Shown: one piece after another, positions 1-6,063 of the stretch | How positions within the stretch are numbered: position 1 is the first letter of the stretch | Layout of the letters: each line of letters starts with the position of its first letter | Origin: Phycisphaerae bacterium | GTDB taxonomy: Bacteria > Planctomycetota > Phycisphaerae > UBA1845 | Length of the DNA stretch: 7,008 bases | Assembly (NCBI GenBank): GCA_028277545.1 | Contig: JANQGB010000886.1 | Location: 1-7,008 of the forward strand | Direction of reading: 5' to 3' | Translations under genes and position numbers: made by a program | The notes under the pieces: model-generated | The model's database searches: none | What the model was told of the DNA's origin: nothing | The model's input: the letters and a program-made list of their open reading frames with translations, nothing else

Positions 1-1149
1 GCCGGCCATCCAGCCGCTCATCTGGACATGGAGAGGCTCCGCTATGCCATCCGCCTCCGCGGCGCTGCGCAGCATCAGGAGGACCGGGTAGGTGATCTCC
101 TGTCCCTTGGACACCAACACTGCCCCGTCCTGCCCATAGAAGTCCTCGGCGGCGACCATGCCGATCTGAAGATCGCGGGCCCCGAGGCAGCGGATCTCCT
201 GCGCGGCTTCGCCCGGGCGCAGGTCCATCAGGGCATCAAGAATCTCCGGATTGTACTCGCCCGCCCGGGAGTTCATCCTGCGCCAGGCCACATCGAACGA
301 CAGTCCTGAGGAGAGGAGCTCATCCAGGTCCAGTGCCACTTTCAGAAGCTGCACGCCAAGACTCACCCGGTCTGACTTGGTCAGGTCCTTGATGGTGCTC
401 TGATTCCAGAAGGGCTCCTGTTGCCGGCCCACCATCTGTGCGACCGCATTAAGCCTGGGGATATTCTCGAGCAGCCTGCGGGCGGCCTTGGGATGCGACG
501 CCAGGAGCTTCTGATCATCGGTGGTCAGAGTGTCCTTGGCGTAGAGCCGGTCGAGCGCCCCGGGCGGCAGGGTCACGCATCCGATCTGACAGAGCAGACC
601 GGCCAGTTCGAACTCCCAGGTGTCCGGCAATTCCAGGTGCGCCGCCATGTGCTTGACGTATTGGCCGACGCGAGCGGCTCGGCCGAACGCTTTCGGGTTG
701 AGTACCGCAACGATGTCCGTCAGGACCTTCATACTTCCCCGGAGCGTGTCCCGGAGCAGCACCCGCTCCGCGGTTATCAAACGGTATTGATCTACGCCCG
801 CCTGCAGGGCTTCCATCAGGGTCTCGGGAGGGCATGGCTTCATCAGGAAGCGGAAGATGTTCCCCTCGTTTACGGCGCTGGTAGCCGTCTGCAGGTCTGC
901 GTTGCCGGTCAGCATTATCCGCACGGTATCCGGGGAACGCCTGCGGACTTCGGCGAGAAACTGGATGCCGTCCATGTCGGGCATCCGCATGTCGGAGACG
1001 ATGACCGCGAACGGTCCTTTGTTCTCGATAAGCTCGAGGCCCTGCGGTCCGCCCTCGGCAATCTCGAACTCAAAGTGTGCCCCCAGAAGGCGACGGTAGC
1101 CTCGTAGAATCCGGGGATCGTCGTCGACGCATAACACGCGTTCGTTCAT
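1..1149 (-). CDS. Response regulator with degenerate HD-GYP-like output domain (3' end beyond left edge)
   Basis: Reading down from an ATG at 1149-1147 gives 383 codons without a stop to base 1. Residues 1-120 are a CheY-like receiver with the full active site: acidic D9-D11, phospho-acceptor D53 in VSDMRMPDMDG, T81 and K104 in LMKPCP. Residues about 138-310 align by eye with an HD-GYP domain, the fold of c-di-GMP phosphodiesterases. However, the first metal His is R157, the HD pair is C187-Q188 (LLCQIGCV), and HHExxDGxGYP is replaced by RQQEPFWNQ at 242-250. Only the later His (H219, SHP) remains. Phosphodiesterase activity is therefore unlikely, and a protein-binding or sensing role is inferred. 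Residues about 318-378 form a small C-terminal module (GMVAAEDFYGQDG, SKGQEIT) that I recall following HD domains in RpfG-like regulators. The ATG overlaps the preceding stop (ATGA), and AGGAAG at 1162-1157 sits 7 nt upstream. Only a few C-terminal residues are probably missing. The coding call is very secure; the HD-GYP ancestry is fairly sure. Confidence 0.93.
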   Translation of the reverse strand, partial: MNERVLCVDDDPRILRGYRRLLGAHFEFEIAEGGPQGLELIENKGPFAVIVSDMRMPDMDGIQFLAEVRRRSPDTVRIMLTGNADLQTATSAVNEGNIFRFLMKPCPPETLMEALQAGVDQYRLITAERVLLRDTLRGSMKVLTDIVAVLNPKAFGRAARVGQYVKHMAAHLELPDTWEFELAGLLCQIGCVTLPPGALDRLYAKDTLTTDDQKLLASHPKAARRLLENIPRLNAVAQMVGRQQEPFWNQSTIKDLTKSDRVSLGVQLLKVALDLDELLSSGLSFDVAWRRMNSRAGEYNPEILDALMDLRPGEAAQEIRCLGARDLQIGMVAAEDFYGQDGAVLVSKGQEITYPVLLMLRSAAEADGIAEPLHVQMSGWMAG

Positions 1150-2366
1150 GGACTCACTTCCTGTAAGAGAGCATCCTGGCATGCCTGTGCCCACACCGGG
1201 AGCCGACCGGAAAGGCCCAGCCGGTCCAGCAACTCGTGATCGAGCGCCGGCTTTGCACCGATCGTCTCGCAGTCAGACTGCTCGTGGACCAGGGCGCTGG
1301 CTGCATGTACGGCAACCAGCGGGCCGAAGCCATCCGGACCTGCCTGGGCCGGGCGGTGATGATAGGCCACCGCCTGCAACACCTGCTCGCCGAAGCCCCA
1401 GAGCCCCAGCAGGTAAGCACCGATCTGGGCATGAGTCGCGCCGATATCCTGCAGCTCGGCATCAGCCAGCCCGATCTCCTCCCGCTCCGCACGCCTGCGG
1501 GCGGCGGCGTAGTCATCTGGCAGGACGGCCGCCAGCACGAGTTTGCCAACGTCGTGCAGCAGGCCCGCCACTAAGGAGTGGTCGATAGTAGCCGCAGGCT
1601 GACCTTCAACCGTCGCAATCTGCCGGGCCACGGATCCCACTGCCAGGCTGTGTCTCCAAAGAGGCTCGATCGCCAGCTCCCGGGCCACGCGCTCCTCGAA
1701 CGGGGCGAACACGCAGACCGCCAGCGCCAGACTCTTGACAGTGTTCATGCCCAGGGCGGCAACCGCCTGCGCGGGGCTGGAGACGTGACGGCGAACGCCA
1801 AAGAAGGCCGAGTTCACCATCTGCAGGACCTTGGCACTCATGCCGACGTCCTGCGCCACAATCCGGCCCACCTCCTTCAGCGAGCCGTCCGGCGCCCGGA
1901 ACTCCGCCATGAGGGCCTCGTAGAGGCTCGGCAGACTGGGCAGCCGCTCCAACTCCGTCAGCAAGGACTGGAGCTTGGGCACGGCCAGCATGCCTCTGAT
2001 AGTCCAGACACGGGACAGGATCTCCTTGAGATCGTCGACCTCGCACGGCTTGGGCAGGTACTGGTGAATCGGGCCGACCGACTGCAGCACGCTCTCCTTG
2101 GAACTCTGGCCCGAGAGCGCCAGCCGCACCGTTTGGGGGTACCGCTTGCGAACTTCGTTCAGAAGCTCCACACCACTCATGCCTGGCATGCGCATGTCCG
2201 AGACGACGACATCAAAGGTCCGCTCGGACATGACCTCAAGCGCCTCCCGGCCGCTCTCAACAAAGACCATGTCCCATTCGGTGCGCATGCAGCTCAGAGC
2301 GCGGCGCAAGCCGCGCAGGACACGCACCTCGTCATCGACGAACAGGATGCTCTGCTTAGCCGACAT
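1146..2366 (-). CDS. Response regulator with HDOD output domain
   Basis: This is a cytoplasmic two-component response regulator of 406 residues. Residues 6-120 are a canonical receiver: D11-D12, phospho-acceptor D57 in VVVSDMRMPGM, S85 in LALSGQ and K106 in YLPKPC. Residues about 135-340 are an HDOD domain, a relative of HD phosphohydrolases that usually works in signalling rather than by proven catalysis. HDOD hallmarks seen are LPSLPSLY, VGRIVAQDVGMSAKVLQMVNSAFFG, AVAALGMNTVKSL and GLLHDVGKLVL. The HD-type residues are unusually complete: H239, H271-D272, K275, H312 and the HH pair at 336-337. I chose the ATG at 2366 because the receiver begins 5 residues later and AGGAAG lies 9 nt upstream. 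The in-frame region back to 2561 is Arg/Trp-rich and is a shadow of the kinase ATPase domain. It overlaps the end of the kinase gene by 11 nt and the next regulator by 4 nt, so it is very likely a partner of that kinase. Confidence 0.95.
   Translation of the reverse strand: MSAKQSILFVDDEVRVLRGLRRALSCMRTEWDMVFVESGREALEVMSERTFDVVVSDMRMPGMSGVELLNEVRKRYPQTVRLALSGQSSKESVLQSVGPIHQYLPKPCEVDDLKEILSRVWTIRGMLAVPKLQSLLTELERLPSLPSLYEALMAEFRAPDGSLKEVGRIVAQDVGMSAKVLQMVNSAFFGVRRHVSSPAQAVAALGMNTVKSLALAVCVFAPFEERVARELAIEPLWRHSLAVGSVARQIATVEGQPAATIDHSLVAGLLHDVGKLVLAAVLPDDYAAARRRAEREEIGLADAELQDIGATHAQIGAYLLGLWGFGEQVLQAVAYHHRPAQAGPDGFGPLVAVHAASALVHEQSDCETIGAKPALDHELLDRLGLSGRLPVWAQACQDALLQEVSP
1157..1162 (-). promoter_or_regulatory. 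Ribosome binding site of the HD-GYP-like regulator
   Basis: AGGAAG lies 7 nt before the ATG at 1149, inside the final codons of the HDOD regulator. It fixes the start at the ATGA overlap and supports translational coupling of the two response regulators. Confidence 0.6.
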
Positions 2367-4077
2367 GAGCCATGTCTTCCTCGACCTCCTGCTCGGCGGG
2401 CCCTGACGCCAGCGGCAGGCGGATGATGAACGTCGCCCCCGCTCCCACTTCCGACTCCACAGAAACCTCCCCACCGTGTTTCTGGACCACCACGGAATGA
2501 ACAACGGACAATCCCTGGCCGGTTCCCTTCCCCACCGCCTTGGTCGTGTAGAAGGGATCAAAGATCCTCGATCGGAGGTCCGCCGGGATCCCCGGGCCGG
2601 AGTCCTGGATTCGGATCTCGACCCAGTCGCCTTCGCTGCGAGTGGTCACCAGGATGGTCCCTTTGCCGCCCGCGCCGTCGCCCACCACGTCCGCTATCGC
2701 GTGCGCCGCGTTCACCAGCAGGTTGAGAATGACCTGGTTGAACTCGCCGGCCAGGCACAGCACCGGCGGCAGGTCCGGGTCCAGATCCGTGGTGACCTCC
2801 GCCACGTACTTCCACTCGTTGCTCGCCACGGTGATAGTGCTGCTGATCGCCCGGTTGATATCCGTCTCCGTCTTGCCGGCCACGCCCGGATGCGAGAATT
2901 CCTTCATGGCCCGTACTATCTCGGTCACCCGATCGATTCCCTCGAGCGCTTCGTCAATGGCCTCTGGAATCTCCTCGCACAGGTACTCCAGGCGCGTCTC
3001 GTTGACCGCCCGCTCCACGTCCGCCACCTGTTCCGGGGGCATCTGCCCTGACTTGGCGGCTGACATAAGTGCGTCATAATGCCCCAGGGCTTTCTTCAGG
3101 TCTGCAAAGCTCTGTTGCAGGAAACGGGTGTTGTCCCCGATGTACTGCGTTGGCGTGTTGATCTCATGGGCTATGCCGGCGGCCAACTGCCCGATAGACT
3201 CCAGCTTCCTGGCCTGGAGCAACTGGCTCTCCAGGCCTTTGCGTTCCGTGATGTCGTTTATGATCAGCATCAGGCCGGCGACCCGGGCATGGTCGTCCAC
3301 GATCGGCGCGGCGCGGAGTTCTGCCGGAAACTGCCTGCCTTTTCTGGACTGAAGTTGAGTTTCGCCGTTCCACTGGTCACCACTCTGGATGGCGCCGAAC
3401 AGTGTTTCCGCCGTGGCGGGGTCGGTGAAGACGGAGTTCCATCCCTCTTCGTTGATCAGGTCCAGCGTGCAGTGAAACAGTTGGCCGAATGAGACGTTGA
3501 TGTAGTCTACCGTTCCCTGGTTCGCGATAATGGCAATCGCGTCCCCTGAATCATCCAGGGCGGCCTGAATGCAGGGCAGCAGGTCCTGGGCCCGCCGGCT
3601 CTCAGCGCCCTCGTCCGACAAATCCATCTGGGCCTCGTACAGGCCGGTCTCCCGTGCCTCCCGCTCGTTCAACAACCGCTCGGCAGCGCGTACCCTGGCC
3701 AGCAACTCTGCCGGCTCGACCGACCTGGCGATACAGTCATGCGCACCCGCGTCCAGCCCGGCCACGAGCTGGTCTGTCTGGCGGTCTGGCGTCAGCAGGA
3801 TGACACGTACCAGGTCGCTGAGCTCCGAGCCGCATATTCTCTCGCATACGCCCAGCCCGGACAGCTCGGGCAGTTCCCACGCCACCAGGAGTACTGACGG
3901 GTGATGAGACCTGGCCAGCCTGACACACTGCTCGCCGTCGCAACAGCCGTGCACTGCGTAGCCGGCTTCTCCCAGGATGCTCCCCAACGTACTGATCATG
4001 GCCTCATCATCAGTTGCGACGATGATCGGTGTGTCGTTCACCAGGAACGTCTCGGGATAGTCAGTACTCTCGCTCAT
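2356..4077 (-). CDS. Soluble hybrid histidine kinase: degenerate receiver, PAS, HisKA, HATPase
   Basis: Numbering here is from the upstream ATG at 4260 (634 residues); the ATG used for the coordinates, 4077, is residue 62 and gives 573 residues. Domains in order: receiver-like about 78-190, a short helical linker, PAS about 225-340 ending in NDITERK, HisKA with phospho-accepting H365 in AAGIAHEINTPTQYIGDN, a long DHp helical segment to AMKEFSHPG (451-459), and HATPase about 500-617. The ATPase shows the N box (N513, N517), G1 DSGPGIP (553-559), F box IFDPFYTTK and G2 GKGTGQGL. No membrane segment or signal peptide is visible, so sensing is probably cytoplasmic through PAS. The receiver keeps D84-D85 and T157, but the phospho-acceptor position is A127 (LLVAWELP) and the conserved Lys is R179, so it should not accept phosphate. 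Start choice is uncertain: none of the ATGs at 4260, 4170 or 4077 has a good ribosome site. My hand count gives lower GC3 (39 of 61 codons) before 4077 than after it. Partner regulators follow immediately downstream. Confidence 0.92.
   Translation of the reverse strand: MSESTDYPETFLVNDTPIIVATDDEAMISTLGSILGEAGYAVHGCCDGEQCVRLARSHHPSVLLVAWELPELSGLGVCERICGSELSDLVRVILLTPDRQTDQLVAGLDAGAHDCIARSVEPAELLARVRAAERLLNEREARETGLYEAQMDLSDEGAESRRAQDLLPCIQAALDDSGDAIAIIANQGTVDYINVSFGQLFHCTLDLINEEGWNSVFTDPATAETLFGAIQSGDQWNGETQLQSRKGRQFPAELRAAPIVDDHARVAGLMLIINDITERKGLESQLLQARKLESIGQLAAGIAHEINTPTQYIGDNTRFLQQSFADLKKALGHYDALMSAAKSGQMPPEQVADVERAVNETRLEYLCEEIPEAIDEALEGIDRVTEIVRAMKEFSHPGVAGKTETDINRAISSTITVASNEWKYVAEVTTDLDPDLPPVLCLAGEFNQVILNLLVNAAHAIADVVGDGAGGKGTILVTTRSEGDWVEIRIQDSGPGIPADLRSRIFDPFYTTKAVGKGTGQGLSVVHSVVVQKHGGEVSVESEVGAGATFIIRLPLASGPAEQEVEEDMAHVG
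2376..2381 (-). promoter_or_regulatory. Ribosome binding site of the HDOD regulator
   Basis: AGGAAG lies 9 nt before the ATG at 2366, inside the last codons of the kinase gene. It supports this start over the much longer in-frame reading from 2561. A second purine-rich AGGAGG lies a little further upstream (within 2381-2391), at a spacing too long to be the main site. Because the site is inside kinase codons, kinase and regulator translation are probably coupled. Confidence 0.55.
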
Positions 4078-4541
4078 GGCGCGATCGGCAGTAATAATCT
4101 CAAGGGCGCGGCTGTCTTCGAGTTCAGCTACACCCAGCAACTCGTGGCCGGCAGGAAACCGAGTCCCCATGCCGCCGTTGTGTACTACGTCAACACGACT
4201 CCGCAGGCGGAGGCACACCGCGCGCAAAACCCGGCAGTGGTGTGCACTCGATGTGTTCATCGGCCAGCGGAAGGGAAGTCTAAACGTAGCGAGCGGCCCG
4301 CCGGCCAGAGAGCCTGGTCCCGATATTTTCGCCGGTGGCGCGGCCCAGAGGCAGGTTGATTCGGGCCAACAGCGTGCCGGTGCCCGTCATGAGGCGCGCG
4401 CCCCGTTCCGCTACCACTGAATGAAGCTGGCTGGATGACGGGGAGGTAGGCCGTGATGGTGAATGACGTCGGTACAGGCCGGCCAGGCACACCCGGCAGC
4501 CCGTCAGGACCAGCCCCGCCGGCTATCCCGCCCCCCGACTG
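4078..4541. other. Gap between korC and the kinase gene, possible leader or promoter region
   Basis: These 464 bp separate the korC stop from the conservative kinase start. If the kinase starts at 4260, the true gap is 281 bp (4261-4541). Short reading frames exist on both strands, but none resembles a protein I recognise. I see no strong stem followed by a T run, so no clear intrinsic terminator for korC. The best inverted repeats are weak: a GGCCC/GGGCC pair with a 16-nt loop at 4342-4367, and a 6-bp stem around 4198-4211. An AT-richer patch near 4322-4330 and a TTGACG near 4189-4184 (minus strand) are the only promoter-like pieces, and they are not properly spaced. A kinase-cassette promoter here is inferred from gap length alone. 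Confidence 0.4.
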
Positions 4542-5117
4542 TCAGGATGAAGTCGCCACTGCGGGAGCTTTTCCGGCTATGAGTTGCTCACCGTAGTCGT
4601 AGCCCTGCTGGAAGGCCTTAAGGTTGAGCGATTCAGTGCCCGCCGGCACCGAGTTTTCCACCGACGCACGCAGGGCCTTTACGGAAACCAGGTCTGTGAC
4701 CGCCGCGAAAAAACCCACCATGACGATGTTGGCTACCATCCGCCGCTGAAGCTGCTCCGCTATGCGCGTCGAGGGGACGCCGAAGGAACTGACTCCCTCC
4801 GGCAGCTCTCCTGGCGTGACCAGGTCGGATTCGTAGATGAGAGTGCCGCCGGCGGCCATCTCCGGGGTGAATCGCGTATACGCCTCCTGCGACATCACCA
4901 CCAGAATGTCGGGGTGAATGACGTAGGGGTATTCGATCGGCTCGTCCGACACGATCACCTGGGCACTGCACGCGCTGCCGCGGGCTTCGGGTCCGAAAGC
5001 CTGGGTCAGCGTGGCGTGCTTGTCGTCGTAGATCGAGGCGCCCCGGCCAACGATCATGCCCGCCAGTATCACGCCCTGGCCGCCCAGACCGCCAACCTTG
5101 ATCTCGGTGATATTCAT
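4542..5117 (-). CDS. korC: 2-oxoacid:ferredoxin oxidoreductase, gamma subunit
   Basis: This 191-residue protein is the gamma subunit of a 2-oxoacid:ferredoxin oxidoreductase (KorC/PorG family). In related enzymes the gamma domain helps bind coenzyme A and completes the alpha-beta-gamma complex in the cytoplasm. The family pattern is clear: IKVGGLGGQGVILAG at 6-20 (glycine-rich loop), TQAFGPEARGSACSAQVIVSDEPI at about 38-61, HPDILVVMSQEAY at 68-80, and NIVMVGFFAAVT at 130-141. Length matches stand-alone gamma subunits. I place the start at the ATG at 5117 because the conserved domain begins about 5 residues later and GGGAAG lies 6 nt upstream. An in-frame TTG at 5180 would add 21 residues unlike the family. 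It follows korB after 88 bp, so it belongs to the same operon. Family assignment is very sure. The substrate (2-oxoglutarate rather than pyruvate or branched-chain oxoacid) is inferred from subunit layout. Confidence 0.94.
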   Translation of the reverse strand: MNITEIKVGGLGGQGVILAGMIVGRGASIYDDKHATLTQAFGPEARGSACSAQVIVSDEPIEYPYVIHPDILVVMSQEAYTRFTPEMAAGGTLIYESDLVTPGELPEGVSSFGVPSTRIAEQLQRRMVANIVMVGFFAAVTDLVSVKALRASVENSVPAGTESLNLKAFQQGYDYGEQLIAGKAPAVATSS

Positions 5118-5123
5118 CCGCTG

Positions 5124-5129
5124 CTTCCC
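5124..5129 (-). promoter_or_regulatory. Weak ribosome binding site deciding the korC start
   Basis: GGGAAG sits 6 nt before the ATG at 5117. It is only a partial match to AGGAGG, but together with the protein family boundary it favours this ATG over the in-frame TTG at 5180. Confidence 0.45.
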
Positions 5130-5205
5130 ACTGCGTTCGGCCGACGGGGACAACCTCGTCCACACCGCCACCCGATCCAACGACCTGCCCGGAGGCGGCG
5201 CCCGC

Positions 5206-6063
5206 CTAAACCTTCGTCTTGGCCTTGATGCTCTTCTTCTTGGCCGTCAGCAGGTCTATCAGTGACGGTCTGTCCTTGTCCACGAACTTGCCGCAGACTA
5301 TTTCTTTCTGGAACTCGATGCCGCAGTCGCGCGGGTCGGCTCCGTTCTTGACAACGCTGTTCTCTTTGTACCAGGTCATGCGGTCCAGCCCGCTGCCCAG
5401 CCGGTTGCGGCGTTCGTAGAGCGTTGGGCACGGAGCGATGATCTCGACGAAGCTGAGGCCGTTCTTGCTCATCGCCTCCTTCATGGCCCTGGTGATCTGA
5501 CGCACGTGGAACGTGGTCCAGCGGGCCACGTACACCGCGCCGCACGATTCCGCCAGGAACGGCAGGTTGAACGGCTGCTCGCAGACGCCGTATGGCGCGG
5601 TGGTGCCGACAGCGTCGATCGGCGTGGTCGGGCCGACCTGCCCGCCGGTCATGGCATAGTTGAAGTTGTTCACGCAGATCACCGTCAGATCGGCGTTTCT
5701 GCGGCAGGCGTGCATGAAGTGGTTGCCGCCGATGGCGATCAAGTCGCCGTCACCGCTGTAGACCACCACCTTAAGGTCGGGGTTGGCCAGCTTGAGTCCG
5801 GTCGCGAAGGGGATCGCCCGGCCATGCGTGGTATGGAACGAATCCAGGTCCAGGTAACCCGCGACCCGCCCGGTGCATCCGATCCCCGAGACGATGGCCA
5901 GCTTGTCCAGCTCGAGACCGCACTCGGAGATGGCCCGCGTGAAGCAGTTGACCGTTGTGCCGATGCCGCAGCCCGGGCACCAGATGTGCGGGATTCTGTC
6001 GCTGCGCAGGAATGACTCAACCGGGTTGTCGAGCGTGCAGGTCTGCGTTGCCGTGTCACTCAT
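5206..6063 (-). CDS. korB: 2-oxoacid:ferredoxin oxidoreductase, beta (TPP-binding) subunit
   Basis: This 285-residue beta subunit carries thiamine pyrophosphate and the proximal [4Fe-4S] cluster. The complex decarboxylates a 2-oxoacid to acyl-CoA and reduces ferredoxin, or runs in reverse in reductive carbon fixation. Visible evidence: CPGCG with C29 and C32, GIGCTGR with C63, and APCPT with C212 match the four cluster cysteines of the family. HGRAIPFATG at 80-89 and GDGD at 104-107 followed by VNNFNYAMTGGQ at 131-142 form the TPP/Mg motif. Length is normal for KorB. The ATG overlaps the korA stop as ATGA, and GGAGG at 6075-6071 lies 7 nt upstream, so the start is secure and alpha and beta are probably translationally coupled. 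All catalytic residues I can judge are present. The IPHIWCPGCGIG opening favours KorB over pyruvate-specific PorB, but the substrate remains an inference. Confidence 0.96.
   Translation of the reverse strand: MSDTATQTCTLDNPVESFLRSDRIPHIWCPGCGIGTTVNCFTRAISECGLELDKLAIVSGIGCTGRVAGYLDLDSFHTTHGRAIPFATGLKLANPDLKVVVYSGDGDLIAIGGNHFMHACRRNADLTVICVNNFNYAMTGGQVGPTTPIDAVGTTAPYGVCEQPFNLPFLAESCGAVYVARWTTFHVRQITRAMKEAMSKNGLSFVEIIAPCPTLYERRNRLGSGLDRMTWYKENSVVKNGADPRDCGIEFQKEIVCGKFVDKDRPSLIDLLTAKKKSIKAKTKV

Noticed and set aside
421..1107. Long plus-strand open frame of 228 codons opposite the HD-GYP-like regulator.
   Set aside because: The minus strand here encodes an uninterrupted receiver and HD-like domain with recognisable motifs. 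The plus frame has no family resemblance and is a typical high-GC antisense shadow.
1578..2426. Plus-strand open frame of 282 codons opposite the HDOD regulator and the end of the kinase.
   Set aside because: It is rich in His, Arg and Gln with no recognisable domain, and it lies entirely opposite well-supported coding sequence.
2367..2561. N-terminal extension of the HDOD regulator from an ATG at 2561.
   Set aside because: The 65 extra residues are Arg/Trp/Ser-rich and overlie the kinase ATPase G and F boxes in another frame. The receiver starts right after the ATG at 2366, which has a ribosome site.
4342..4367. Inverted repeat GGCCC/GGGCC with a 16-nt loop, considered as a terminator or operator.
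   Set aside because: The stem is only 5 bp, the loop is long and there is no T run, so it is expected by chance in DNA this rich in G and C.
4257..4492. Two short minus-strand open frames (70 and 77 codons) in the korC-kinase gap, considered as small genes.
   Set aside because: They overlap each other in different frames and have low-complexity Pro/Arg/Ser composition. They show no ribosome site that I trust and no family I recognise.
4261..4541. Possible c-di-GMP (GEMM) riboswitch upstream of the signalling genes, looked for because of the HD-GYP-like regulator.
   Set aside because: Neither strand shows the conserved GEMM core or its paired stems; only short chance palindromes such as GGCCGGCC near 4477-4484 are present.
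5118..5180. N-terminal extension of korC from an in-frame TTG at 5180.
   Set aside because: The 21 added residues do not resemble gamma subunits, and the ATG at 5117 begins the conserved domain and has a partial ribosome site.
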